A DNA stretch of 64,000 bases from contig ML133503.1 of the NCBI GenBank assembly GCA_003864495.1, forward strand, positions 1,302,001 through 1,366,000. Direction: 5' to 3'. Below, piece by piece: positions 25,924 to 38,571 of the stretch; within the stretch, counting starts at the first letter, position 1, and each line of letters starts with the position of its first letter. A program made the position numbers and the translations under genes. The notes beneath the pieces were generated by a model. That model did not search any database. It was not told where the DNA came from and saw only the letters and a list, made by a program, of their open reading frames with translations. This DNA is from Nemopilema nomurai (taxonomy: Eukaryota > Cnidaria > Scyphozoa > Rhizostomeae > Rhizostomatidae).

Positions 25924-28900
25924 ATGTACAGTTTTATGGCAGTTCTCGTCCTGGCTCATCTATGTTCAGGTTTGTAAATATACTGGGATACCTATCAAAA
26001 AATGAATGACCCAAGTAATCGTCTCCCTTACAATCGAAATGATTGTTGCCATTGATGTACATAAATGTGATACGCGATTTCCTTAAGATTGATTCATGCA
26101 CGTTATTTAAGGCTAGTTTTGTAGCTCATTATAAATAACGTATTTCCTTTCGCAATGGTTCAATTAAAATGTCTGCAATGCTACTCGATCTTTGTTATAT
26201 GTAGTTAATTAATTTTTCAAAGCTCCAAATATGTGTGTAGTCATAATTGGACCCGATATTTCGAATTCAATAAATTAATTCAATGATTTTTACATAAGGG
26301 AATAAGTGCTTAGAAATTGAAAGGGTAATAAATTACGTTTTGGCAATAGTTTTATTTCCAGTAAATGTTTATTAAAACTGCTTTCTATAGTAGGTTGAAA
26401 TGCAACAAAAGTGTTCGTCGTTGTTTCATTGGAAATGTTCTGGTGAAGATTGTGACCAATGACATATGACATACTATTGACAAATATATTTTACTCAAAT
26501 TTTATCAACATGTTAAATTCTCTTCTAGCTGATGCCCTGTATGAAGGAGACATCAAATTAACAAAGGAACAAAAGAGAATTCTTAAGGGAGACAGTGGAA
26601 ATGCATTCAACGTCATGAAAACTTCAATTTGGCCTTTGACGATACCTTACGATCTTGCGCCTGAAATAGGTAAAGTCGAGACTGCATAACCACTCACGTG
26701 CCTTGACCCTACAAGCATTATTGGTGGTTAGAATAACCACGCAATAAATTCACCAAGAAAGCTGTAAAATAAACATCTTCCATACTAATTTGCCACCATC
26801 CTTAATGAGTGTTACTTCGACAATGGCTTCATTGAGAGCCGATCAAGCTCCTGGTGGAGAGCAAAAACAACCGAGCTAAACAAGTTGTGATAAATATGCG
26901 CTGCAATGTACTAACATTTATCTAGCAAACCTGAATTAATCTCCACTTAACAACAGGCCATCAATCAATCTGGAAAAAATTTGAGATGAATTTTGAAGGT
27001 GAAAAAGTAAGGGGGCTTCTTTTCAACATTTCTTGAAAATTTCAAAAATTTCACTTTCTTTCTGTTTAGCTTCGGAGCCAAAGGCTGTCCAAGCAATTCA
27101 AGACGCAATAACTGAGATGGAAAAGTATACTTGTCTAAAGTTCAAGAAACGGGATGACGAGGCTGGCTACATCTTGTTTGCCAATGTGGATTCAAAGAGG
27201 TGATGTACTTTCAAGGAAAGTTGAATTCTTACTGCTCAGTCACAGAAAGGCTGAAGTAGAGACAGCGTAAGCCATTGATAGAGACCAGCAATGGGAATGT
27301 ATGTTAACACCCCATAAGAGAATATCAAGATTAGCGTAATAAACTTCCTTATTTCCGAGAAAAGGGTTTTAAAAGACATACTAAGAGAGATTGTAGATAT
27401 ATAAGACGCAAAACAAAAACAAGGAAGAACGCACAGTAATGATAAGTTCTCTATTCAATGTGTTATGGCAGTATCAGCAATCTTTAGTTTATTAGCTTCC
27501 AGGGCTGCATGATCAAGTTGATTTCATTGTATGACAAAGACTATTGAATAAGGAAAAAATCGACTAATGTAATTCTAAATTATACATGGATTCTAGCTTA
27601 TATCCTCAATTGTGACTTTTGATTTTGAAATTAGGATTAAATTCAGTTTTTTGGGTACAGATGCTGGTCTCCTCTTGGCTATGTATCATCGTATCGAAGA
27701 ATGATTTCTTTGCACAAATATTGCTGGTACAGAGGCGTTGTTCTGCATCACCTGATGCACACCCTTGGCTTTGGACACGAGAATAACAGACCGGACCGGG
27801 ATTCTTTTGTCAAAATAATTTGGGACAACATTCGTGATGGTACGTTCCTTGCTCATCATTTCGCTTGAGTTGGGTTTGATCAAATGAGGATGTGATACGC
27901 TGCCACGGTTCATCTAGCTTGAAGTGACCAAACACCAAATGGAAATTAAACTCGTTAATAGATCTACTTTTGGTTTATAGACTTGAAAGATTGGCATTAG
28001 AAAAATTTGATCGTATAATTTTAATGACTAGTTCAGTTTTAGATTCAACAGGAACGAATTTATATGCTATGACTTTGACTTTGTGCCTACAGAATCAATC
28101 ATGGCTCATCTTGTAATAATGTAAAGAAGAGTTTTTCACAGTTTGGTTAGAGATACATCTGTATCATTCAAATCTCGAAGAAAGGAGAAAGAGACATAGA
28201 AGAACGGCTATATATGACATTCAGTGTAGATGACATGCAGGTAGCAGTGGATTGCAATGTCAGCATTGTTGCTTCTCTTACACAACCGCTCATGTTGTCA
28301 ACTATTTGAACAATATACACAATGTTCATCAATCTCTGCTATAGAAAATCATAAGGACTTCTACCGAAAGGACCCGTTCAGTGTGAATTCGATGAATGTC
28401 CCGTACGACTACGATAGTATCACGCACATGTATCGTTGGTACCTCGGGAAAAGATCACCAACGGGAAACATAATGCCGACAATCGAAGCTTTAGATCGCA
28501 AGAAGAAGTACTCGATTGGGCAGCGAAGCCACCTTAGCGAATCAGACATTCTCCAACTGAACTTGCTCTATCGTTGTCCTGGTATGTTTCCATGAAATAC
28601 TTTGCGCTTAATAAACATTGTTTAATAAGTAGCATTCACGGAATACTGATCCTTTAAGAAGCAAAAGTGCACATGCTATAGGTGTACCACTATGCTTCTC
28701 TGATTTGTTGGCACAGTGTATACTTTTCCAACACTGTCCGGCATGGCTAAGGTCATATAACTATAATTAAAACATCGAGACTTGTCCTTCAGTGCTCTCT
28801 ATAGCTCTTCATCTTTAAACTCTTTGAATAAACACCGTCATGACTATAAGGTATCTTGGAACTGCTACTCTTTCTAAAGAAACACACGAATACCTCTGCA

Positions 28901-30133
28901 TATTGCCTGATAAAATTTATTTTGATTCTGCCGTTTTAAAGGATTCACAAGACCACCAATGACATTGCCTTCATCTCCTCCAATCACAACCCCTGCTACT
29001 CCAAAGCCAGCTGTTGAAACAGGTAACTGTACATGAATCACAGCAGGTGTATGCTAAGATTTTTGTTGCGTTGGTGGTGACTATCAGTTTTTACCAACGG
29101 CCTCACTTGAGATTCAGTAAAACATCTTCAATTACTTGCAAGCTCAGTGTATAACACTGACCTCTTATTGAAGACTTCTTTGATGAGCCATTTAACTGCG
29201 AAATGTTTTCACAAACTCTTACCACAGTTACTTACCTTTCGTTAATCACGTTGAAATCATTTCTTGATAGAGAACATTTGTGCTTTACGAACCAAAACAT
29301 TTAGCTGTCCATACGGAACAAAAATGTGGATCGACAGTGCCATGTATGGACGTTTGACGGACAAAATCTGCGGGTACGGCTCCTTGAGGAACATGAGCTG
29401 TCATTCAGACGTGACGGACATCGTGCGTTCCAAGTGCCAAAACAACATGGTCTGCAAATTGCAAGTAACGAATGATGTCTATGGTGACCCGTGTCCTGGC
29501 ACATTCAAATACCTGCAGATCAAGTATAGGTGCACGACCAAAGGTGATGAATACTTAAGTGTCTGGTGATGTAGAAATAAAGTCACAATCATGTTGAAAA
29601 CGTGCTTGTAATTTGGTAGGTATTCTACATTGAATTAGCAACACTTGATTGGTACCAATTGCAAGTACAATGACGTAGTGGGTGTTTATAGGAGAAGTAC
29701 TCACAAACCACTTACCAGCTTGACATTCCCGACATCTTTGCTTGTTTCAAAACAAGAGAACTTCTTCTGTTCTCGATTGCCTCACATGAAAATTTTAGCT
29801 TCTTCCTCTAGACAATGCCTAGACATAACACAAAATACTTTTTCAGTTGTTGCCTGCAACCTCAACATTAAAGAGATCAAGTGTCCTCAAGGCCAGCTCA
29901 TCCACATCGCAGATGCAATGTATGGGAGACAGTCCATCTACGTGTGTCCCACCGTATGGGATAAAGAAACAAGTTGCAAATCAGACCTATCACTCAGTGT
30001 GGTGCGTGCAAACTGTCATATGAAGAACAGCTGCAAGATTACAGCAAGAACTGACGCTTTTGGAGACCCATGCCCCGGAGTGAGAAAGTACCTCCAAGTG
30101 CGGTACCAGTGTGTTTTACCTGACACCATATAA
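25924..30133 (+). CDS. Astacin-family pseudoprotease with two SUEL lectin domains, 457 aa
   Basis: A secreted protein. Exons: 25924-25969, 26529-26669, 27070-27199, 27661-27839, 28345-28581, 28942-29022, 29271-29543, 29847-30133; total 1374 nt, phases consistent. A 15-residue leader (MYSFMAVLVLAHLCS) precedes a prodomain with the aspartate-switch motif YEGD. The zinc site reads HHLMHTLGFGHENNRPDRD at about residues 134-152: the three zinc His remain, but the catalytic Glu of HExxH is His135. The Met-turn SxMHY is SITHM, so the structural Met and the Tyr ligand position are also changed. The basic residues before the mature N-terminus in the neighbours are absent (MKTSIWPL). A Pro/Thr linker follows, then two Gal_lectin/SUEL domains with AMYGR plus [10 protein letters not shown], and AMYGR plus DPCPGVRKYL. 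An alternative stop after the first lectin domain lies at 29569 if the exon 7 donor is skipped. No frame is broken, so this is a gene with a changed function, not a pseudogene. Confidence 0.88.
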
Positions 30134-31497
30134 GTACTAGTCATAATCAAAAAAAACTTTTATTGTTCTAAAGGCTTTTGCTGAAATAACTGTATGTGAT
30201 TGAATGTTTCAAATAGAAGTAAAAAAATTGTTTCAATGTAAAATGCAATGCAATAAATCGTGAAAATAGACTTTATTTCTAGCAGTGAATATGAATGCGA
30301 AAACCCCAAATAATGCTTTTTCTCTTGAAGAGTTCTCTTTTTCTTAAAACGAGTCGCACTTTTACTTAGTATCAACAAATTGGAAAAAGGGCAAACTATT
30401 CGTAACATCGTGTAGACGATTTCTGAGAAGCTGGAAGGTTGTTTTTAGCATTACAAGAAAGAGACATTCGAAAAAATTTGGATTTGTGAAACTCTCTTAA
30501 CAGAAGGAGTTTTCTAGAAAAACGTTTGCTTTAAAAACTTTATGTTGATTGCTGTCGGTGATATTTAACAAAGCTTCGTCTCAAAGAAACTGAACTTTAA
30601 TTGACTGGAAATTGTTAGACTTTAAACATAGAAGAAGATTTTGTGGGATGACTAATGTTGGCTAGATATGAAAAAAGAAAAATGAAAAAAGACTTGTTTC
30701 TGCAGCTGGAATGCATATGGTCTTCAATTCCTTAACATTTGAAAAGATAGGTAAGTAATCTTTGCATAAAACATTCTCTAACTTTACAGAAGGAAAACAG
30801 GCTCTGCATTCAAGAGTCTAGAAGGCTTGAAGTTGCCGAGAAGAAACAGATAGCGGAGACATTACAAACGTATTTTGGACTTTCCTAGGTAACCCTTGGA
30901 ACCCAAGCTGATAGAAAGCCCAGGATGCAATTGGAAGTGTGGGCTTTGTCTATTTGATAATGGAGGTACAATGCCTGCCAAAAGTCCTTGTAACAACTCA
31001 GTATTTTGTCTGGTTTTTGCATTTTTCATTTCTTTGACACGCAACTAGTTGTTAATCCCCCACCTCCCCCCTAAAACAATGTTGGTAACAAAGTATCCCA
31101 TCTAGTCAATCTGGGGAAAAAGTTTGGTGTAAAATTGACGCTTCATTTAGCAGTAGGACAACATTTTTCGAAGGGGGGGGAGGGGGATAAGTAAACGTGA
31201 GCCAAAGAATTGTCGTTAGTGTGCCAACAACTTTGGCAGACATTGTAGGTCTTACCGTGCGTGTCAATTTCCGTTTCACTTGCAACACAATTGTTACTCC
31301 AGTTCTTGCCCAGCACTGTATCCTAAAGTGGCAACAATGTCTCATGCGTGTTTACAGGATAATCGAGAAATTTCTCTTTTTCCACTTTGTATTTGCATTT
31401 ACAGGAAAGAGAGGCAACCAGACATGAAACAAGCAATTTGAATTCTAGCTAAAGCTTTTCATGAATTTTTCTACAGAACTTCCATTGACGTGCTCTG
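30134..31497. other. Convergent intergenic region between astacin genes
   Basis: Holds the 3' UTR of the first astacin gene and the flank of the second. A G-rich tract (runs of 8 and 5 G) lies near 31170-31188. The frames at 30160-31427 show no domain. Confidence 0.5.
30252..30257 (+). terminator. Poly(A) signal of the first astacin gene
   Basis: AATAAA lies about 120 bases past the stop codon at 30133. Confidence 0.4.
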
Positions 31498-31503
31498 TTT
31501 ATT
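31498..31503 (-). terminator. Poly(A) signal of the second astacin gene
   Basis: An AATAAA on the minus strand lies about 31 bases past the stop codon at 31535. Confidence 0.45.
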
Positions 31504-31534
31504 TTTATATCACGACACGTTTAGGCCACGGTAG

Positions 31535-34500
31535 TCAGAATGTTTGTTTCTTTGCGCATCCCATTCGCACTTCGAGGTATTTGAATGTTCCTGGGCACGG
31601 GTCGTAGCCAAAGAACACATCGTTTGCTTGCATCTTGCAGTACTGTTTTCCCTCGCAAAGTGCTTTCACCCGTGCCAAGGCATCTGGCACCTTGCAGTTA
31701 GTAGATTTGACAGGCCCCCAGCGACAGTACATCCCAATTTGCCGACCATACATGGCATACTCCACTCTGACCTCGGATCCATAAGAACAGCTAAAGCTCC
31801 GGGTCCGGTTTTCACACACCAGCACTACAGCATAGATGTAACAAAATGGAGGAATTTGTCAATGTTGCTATCAATATCAAAATAGTGTTTTCACTAAGCT
31901 AATTGCCATCAAAACTATAATAAATGTCTTCTTCAAGCCAAACTGGATTATAGGTGCAAGTTTAGAGATTTTTTCTACGGAGTTGCGCAGATGAGAAAAC
32001 ATTTCACCAACTTGGGTTAGTTTTATTTCATAAAATGGGACGAGACTTCCACACCCCAAGACAAAAACATTACCTACATAGCTCACGGACGAGGTCAAAA
32101 TGCATTGCTGGTGGGAAACTCTGGACGACGAAACGCTACAAAAAGGACACTCACGTTGTCTATAGAAGATTGTCGGCTTGGTTGCTGGCTTGGTTGTGGG
32201 CAGGTCTGTGGTTTTCAACGGTGCCTTCGTTGAGAACAGAGTTCTCCTGCCCGATGTAGTGACATGGGAAGTCTTGGTAGGTGGGGTTGTGTGGGTAGAG
32301 GCGATCTTTGTTGGTTTTGTGTATCCTGCATAAAAATGCAACGCTTGAAGAAGCTCAGAGTTGAAGCAAAGAGAGTGTTCAAGCTTGATGATTAAATACT
32401 AATACGTGGATAAGTATCCTGATGTATACAGGTTTTTATTTAGAAAGAGAAGGCTTAGATGGGTACCTGCACATTCATAGAGAAGGTTCAACTGCAGAAT
32501 GTCTAGCTTGCTGAGTCTCTTGCGTTGTCCTATCTTCTGATTGGGGTCAAGTGGCTGAATAGTGACATTTCTTCCGTTGAAAGCCTTGCTTGCATAATGC
32601 ATGACACTGTCAAAGTCATAAGGCACACCCAACGAGTCTATGGTTCTGATAGAGTACTTCTGAAAGTTGCCCCATGCCTCTATATAGGAAGAAGAGCTTT
32701 AAAAAGAATGCTGGGTCGTTCTAGGCAAAACCACTTTTCAAAAGCATGTTTAATCGAAAGATTAATAGCAATTCTGCTTATGTCGGGAATATGGCTTTAT
32801 TGAAAATCATCCCTAAAATGCTAAAATGTGTGAATGTTTCACAGCAAATGTTTGCTTAGACAAAGGGTTTGAAAGCACGCTTGCAATTGAATTCTCAAAA
32901 ATGAAAAGCAACACAAAATGATTTGGGCATTCCTACTTTTGGGGATGTTATCCCAGATAATTTTCACATAGTTATCTCTGTCGGGTCGGCATTGTTCGTG
33001 GTAGAAGCCGAGTGCATGCGCAATCTCATGGATGACAGCTCCCTTGTACCAACACCAGGCTGATAGAGAGATTGGTCTCTTGCCGTACCCAAAGCCAACC
33101 CGAGAGTGGCACCTACAAAGAGGTGGATAAACAGTGATGGGGCAGCTGTATTTCATATCACGTTCACTGCATATCTAGAAAATTAAACGGAGCAGTGAAC
33201 ATATAAGACTTGCCAGGAAGTGTTGGCGTAGTTTGATGTGAATACGAAATGACGGAGAAATGAGGGAGTCCGAAATGAATGAAAGGTAGGATGAAGGGGG
33301 GTTGATACCCACGTGTGCATATGTACACAGCTTCTACGCCAGCAAATGGTTTGCATCAACATTCAAATGATGATAATCCTATTACAATCACCGATCATCT
33401 TAATGTAGAATCGCATTTTTTTGTAGATTGAATGAATAAGCGATCTAGAGTGAAAGCTAAATATTGAAGCTAGTAAATTTCATTCAATTTCAGTCATAAC
33501 TTAATACTTTGCATGTCCATCTAGAAAAACAAATTATTAATTTAGCTGAATGCCATTTCTGCCCCTTGCTTGAAAATAACGCTGATAAAATATGAGAGGA
33601 AACTATTTATCAAAGTTCTTTTAAAAGTTGCTTTAAAATGATAAAATGAATGTTGAACGGGAATTCTTTGCTCTAGAATGAGCATTCAGGTCTTGCATAC
33701 CCTCCTCCTTTGTAGAAATATATGTATGCTGACTCGTCGGTCCGTCTTTTGAACCTGAGACACGTGTTTTCCTCAAACTCGGCAATCGAAGCATTGATGA
33801 CGGCTATTGCTTTGGAATACTGAGCTAAATGACAAGATTCGAGATTTTCATTGTTTGCAACTGAGCATATAGGAGTATTTACCTTTCCTAGGAATCATCT
33901 TGAAATTGCAGCCTTACTGAATTATTGAGAGTTTAAATCAACATGGAAGAAGCTTAATGGGGTATCCAAGATCGTAGCAATCCCTTGAGAATTTTACATA
34001 GCAGGACTCGAGGAAACATTCGCAAGAGCAAGCGCACGCCCCTCCCTCCCTGGGAGTCAGTTGCTCCAGAAGAGTTGGTCGTGTTATTATTCCGAATTAT
34101 TTTAGTTTTCAGATAACATTGCTTTAAGATTGAAAATTTGTGATTTACTCTTCAGTAAATAGTATCTTTCCACTTTGTTCATTTCTATTAAAACATCTTA
34201 AAGTCAACACGCATTACACTGAAAGGGTTGCTGTCTTTCTAGAGTCAATTTGTGAACTTACAAAGTCTTTAGTAAGCTTGTTACATCAGCTAGGCATTGC
34301 GTTAACTGTTAAAGATACCTCTTACGTTGCTCGGTCAATTCAGATAAGATTCAGAAAAAAGAGTACGAACCTATAGAGGGATCAAACTCATAAGCAATCG
34401 GAAGAGGCCACTGTCTTCTTTTTGAAGCTGCAAAGGTTCTTCCCAGGTCTACCATCCCTGATTCGACTTCCTTGAGTTGGTCTTCCGACAAGACCATATC

Positions 34501-34880
34501 ACCCTCAAAGAGTCCCTCATCTGAAAGAGACATTTACAGAGACCTTTATCGTCTCAAGTAATCAACATGCTTTATTTTCAAGTAGAAATTGGATCGGTAA
34601 ATTTAATTTATTGGCTTTTGTGAGCTGCAAATATCAAATGATGAAAATTTAAATCTTTCTGAAGCGGTTAGTATTAGAACTTCAGGTACCATCACTTTCA
34701 CATCTGACGCAATTGCATTCAAAAAGGGAACTTTTGTTAGAAAGAAGTCGTTAATCTACCATCAAAACAGAAATACTAATTGATGGAATCAAGGTAGAAA
34801 GATAACAGCTTACTTTCAAATGGATTGTAGCCTGCAACCATTGGAAGCCAGGCGGTGAGGAAGATTGCAATGAGGTTCAT
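31535..34880 (-). CDS. Secreted astacin metalloprotease with one SUEL lectin domain, 396 aa
   Basis: Exons in coding order: 34814-34880, 34371-34520, 33701-33824, 32937-33112, 32467-32679, 32155-32325, 31535-31824; total 1191 nt, phases consistent. A signal peptide (MNLIAIFLTAWLPMVAG) leads into a prodomain with the aspartate switch LFEGD, then SKRRQWPLPIAY at the expected activation site. The catalytic domain has the full zinc motif HEIAHALGFYHEQCRPDRD at about 142-160 and the Met-turn SVMHY. An active zinc endopeptidase is therefore predicted. A Thr/Lys/Pro-rich linker of about 57 residues is its own exon. The final exon encodes a Gal_lectin/SUEL domain ([25 protein letters not shown]) that is nearly identical to the last exon of the gene at 35326-38571. 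The start codon follows from the signal peptide. Confidence 0.92.
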
Positions 34881-35325
34881 CTTTTCGAAAGGAAGGCAAT
34901 AGAAGCAAGTATGATGCTGCGGCATTAAGGTTACCTTTAAAGCTTTGGCCGGATGCAAGACTGGTGTGTTACAATTGTCTATAACTCGTGGCACCGCACT
35001 CAAAGACAAATGAACGAACCAGTGAGTGCCTCTTTCTCCACTGTTTGACCAGCTGTCAGTTACCAAGTAAAGGCTGCTGAAAACTTTGTCATTGAGGTTT
35101 TAAGATGGGAAGAAGCAAAAAGCTGTAGACCTTTTTGGCAGCAATGTGTTTTTAAGCAAATATACCATCTCTGTTTGCGAGGATGCATTTAAGAGGTTTT
35201 GCGAAATCGACACGAGATTAAGCGGCTGATAAAACAAAAGTGCTCCTTATTAATTAGTAGAGGTATAAAAGGGTGAAAGTGGAAAATCTCCGTATCTGTA
35301 AATTTGGTGCCAGCCATTTGCAATC
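34881..35325. promoter_or_regulatory. Shared divergent promoter region of two astacin genes
   Basis: Only 445 bases separate the start codons of the minus-strand (34880) and plus-strand (35326) astacin genes, so both promoters must lie here or overlap. A good TATA box is visible only for the plus-strand gene. The minus-strand gene has at best a weak TTTAAA near 34936. Confidence 0.55.
35264..35270 (+). promoter_or_regulatory. TATA box of the third astacin gene
   Basis: TATAAAA lies 62 bases before the ATG at 35326. It predicts a transcription start near 35295 and a 5' UTR of about 30 bases. Confidence 0.55.
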
Positions 35326-38300
35326 ATGAAGATTTGGGCATTTCTAGCAGGTTACCTAGCACTTTTACAATGTGCTTTTGGAATTGATCCAATGGAGAGT
35401 GAGTCCGCTTCATTACCATTGTTTAGTCAATATGTAGTAAGGAAGTAAGGTAGCTAGTAAAGTAGTGTAGGTTGTAGCTTTTCAATTATCTTTCTTAAAG
35501 TGTGTCAATCTCTACCGTATGAATTATCAAGAAGAAAGCTTGAAGAGCTTGCATTAGTAAGAACAAAGCAATCCGCAACGATCATTAGGAGAAACCTTAC
35601 TAAAATTTCAGCAGTATCTCCAAGTTAAAAGTGAACTCTATTGCTTACATTCACTACGTCACTAAGTTAAATTTAGTACGTCATCACTACGTCATCACTA
35701 CGTCATCACTACGTCATCAAAAACTGCTGCTTCATCATCTTCAATAGTTCTTGTCACAGTTTCTTGAAAATGCACTCTGATTGAAGCATACTACATTTAA
35801 AAGCAATTATTCCAGTACAGGGCGTGTAGGAACAAAGCAAGCTAACTAAATGTTTCTCTCTTAGATCCAGCGTTGTTTGAAGGGGACATGATGCTGACCA
35901 AGAATCAGCTTGGGGAGGTAGATCGCCAAACGACGACTGGCATAGAGTTTGCCGCATTCAAAACGAGGCCATGGCCAATGCCGATCTACTATGAAATTGA
36001 TCCTGGGTTAAGTATGTGCTGAAGCAAGGTTGCATTTGCGAATGTGTACATATGAATTGATACAATCCTAATTAGATTGTTTTTACATCAATCAGGAGCC
36101 TAATGGAAAGCTGTTGAATTCTCATTAAAGTCCATAAAATTTAAATGGAATGGCCGGACAGTATGAAATCGAGAGCGCAACTACAGAAACGGGAATATGA
36201 TTAATTTTCATCTGATCCAGGCAAACATAGCTTTGCGGTCAAGGCGATCAAGGATGCAGTCAAACATTATGAAGAGAAAACATGTTTGCGTTTTGAAGAA
36301 AAGAAGGGTGAAAATGAAACACTATACTTCTACAGGGGAAAGGGGTAGGTAGCTGTTACAGATAGAGACATCTATTCTAAGTCTATTGACCAACTAGAGA
36401 AAACTCGCTTAACATAATTTTTAATGGCATGTGAAAGTTGCTAAATTTGCCATTTTAAATAAAGCATATATGTATTTAACTCAGAAGGTAATAAATACTC
36501 AATAGACTATAAAACATATGCTCATACAATCAGCTTTTGAATCTTCTCTTTAATTTCAATCTTTTCCCTACCAATTATGTAACTTAACGGAATATTTTCC
36601 ATTAGATGCTGGTCATATGTTGGCTATATTCCAAACAAAATGGCTCCAATATCTTTGGGATACGGCTGTTGGAGAAAAGGCATTGTAATACACGAAATGG
36701 CGCATGCGCTAGGATTCTTTCACGAGCAATCTAGGCCTGACCGGGATGATTACGTCACCATACTTTGGGACAACATTCCCAAATGTGAGTCTGTTTTTGA
36801 GTCCACTTTGTTACCGTCTGTTTATTAAAACCACTTTTACAAGATGATGAAGAATTTTGGGAGCCTTCATAAACACTACTGAGAACCATTGGCTAAACTT
36901 TGAAGTTCGCCAAAAAAACTTTAAAAATAGAATAGAATGAAAAAGCCAAATGTGGTAAAATTCGAGACGAGAAAAGGCAAAGAGGAATACATGCGATTGA
37001 AGGTCAAGCTTTTCGTAGGCCTGCATTCAATATCTGTTAAAAGCTGGTAATGTGTGCAAATTGTTTAGATTTCAGGAATCAGTTCAAGAAATACACGGTG
37101 AAGCACATCGATTCCCTAAACGTGCCGTATGATTACCTTTCGATAATGCACTACAATCGTCACCAGTTCGGTGGCGACAAGCCGACGATAGACGCCAAGG
37201 ACCCTGCCTACCGCTACAAGATAGGCCAGCGCAATGGGCTCAGCGAGAAAGACATTCTACAGTTCGGCATTATGTACCATTGCCCGGGTATGACATCATC
37301 AGAATTCATATCTTTGTAATGGCAAGACATCTATTGAAGGTGATCGCCGGAGGTCATAGGGTAGATGTATTTTATGTGCTAAATAAGATAACATAAATAT
37401 ATTGTACATCATCTCAAGTACATTTGAGGCAGAAAAAGATGGCTACATTGAATCCCTTTTTACAGGGGAATCCCTTTTTACAGGGGAATCCCTGTCACGC
37501 ATGGGCTTCTTCTTTGAACTGCAGCCGCAAATTTAATCAGCGTCATACTTGCTTTAAACAGGCTTTACACGCCCCCCAGCCACAAACGTGTCTACACCGA
37601 CGCCCGGGGCTAAAACTTCAACAAAAAGAGTAACAACTCGCTTGAGAACCAAACAACCAACAACGACGCTGGCTCGATCAACTCTAAAGAAAAGCACACC
37701 TTCAACTACCAAACCAAACCCTACCACTGCGAAGGCAGCAACAACTTCTCCAGTGTATTACAGGCAATGTAAGCAATTTCACCATTTTCAATAGCAACAT
37801 TTCCAAGCTCATTTTTCATAACAGCAGACGTATGGAAACAAAGAAGTTGTACTTCGAATATTTGGTTTCAGCCAACACCTACATTCAACCAAGTTACTTC
37901 TAAGATCTCTCTTTCACTTAAAAAGAATCATACTAAAACAATGTAAAATAAAGCACTCAATGGAATATACATCTTCTAAACTATAGAAATATTTCCATTT
38001 ATCTGTGTGGCCTTATTCGACCAGCAAAACGAATGCCCACAGCTATATTCCGTTGAAACTTATTCGACGAATACAAATTCAACAATGCTAATTGAACAGG
38101 CATTGTAACTATCAAACAAAAGTATCATCCGAAATCATAACAAAATCATTCCAAGGCAGGGTGAAAAAACAATGAATCTAATTGTAGTTCCAATTTAGTT
38201 GCTGAGTAATATGAAGAATCAATTGGCCCCTTAAAAAAATAACCCTAAAATCGCAACTACTTTCTAAAGCTACTTGGTCTTCCACAGTGCTGGTTTGTGA

Positions 38301-38571
38301 AAACCGGACCCGGAGCTTTAGCTGTTCTTATGGATCCGAGGTCAGTGTGGAGTACGCCATGTATGGTCGGCAAATTGGGATGTACTGTCGCTGGGGGCCT
38401 GTCAAATCTACTAACTGCAAGGTGCCAGATGCCTTGGCACGGGTGAAAGCACTTTGCGAGGGAAAACAGTACTGCAAGATGCAAGCAAACGATGTGTTCT
38501 TTGGCTACGACCCGTGCCCAGGAACATTCAAATACCTCGAAGTGAGAATGGGTTGCAAGAAAATGGCCTAA
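35326..38571 (+). CDS. Secreted astacin metalloprotease with one SUEL lectin domain, 410 aa
   Basis: Exons: 35326-35398, 35865-36011, 36221-36344, 36606-36784, 37069-37287, 37562-37768, 38288-38571; total 1233 nt, phases consistent. The leader is [19 protein letters not shown]. The prodomain carries [12 protein letters not shown] with the aspartate switch, and [15 protein letters not shown] marks the start of the mature enzyme. The zinc site [19 protein letters not shown] (about 144-162) and the Met-turn SIMHY are intact, so an active protease is predicted. Exon 6 is a Thr/Lys/Pro linker ending in VYYRQ. Exon 7 is a single Gal_lectin/SUEL domain with AMYGR and [12 protein letters not shown]. 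The gene is divergent from the astacin gene on its left and convergent with the RBR E3 gene on its right. Intron 1 holds an array of CTACGTCA repeats. Confidence 0.92.
35654..35718 (+). repeat. CTACGTCA tandem array in intron 1 of the third astacin gene
   Basis: TACGTCA occurs five times in 65 bases. The last four are an 11-bp tandem array with unit ACGTCATCACT. Each copy contains the TGACGT half-site bound by ATF/CREB-type bZIP factors. It could be a promoter-proximal enhancer or just a minisatellite. Confidence 0.6.
37451..37493 (+). repeat. 18-bp tandem repeat in an intron
   Basis: The unit AATCCCTTTTTACAGGGG occurs twice perfectly, followed by a partial third copy, in the intron before the linker exon. 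Each unit contains a small palindrome (CCCTTTTTACAGGG-like). Confidence 0.75.

Noticed and set aside
27661..27839. Idea that the HHxxH astacin is a dead pseudogene
   Set aside because: All eight exons are open and in phase, with good splice sites, an intact leader and two intact lectin domains. Loss of catalysis, not loss of the gene, fits better.
31544..31885. 113-residue plus-strand frame, mirrored at 38257-38484 on the minus strand
   Set aside because: The two frames are antisense shadows of the near-identical SUEL exons; their similarity follows from that identity.
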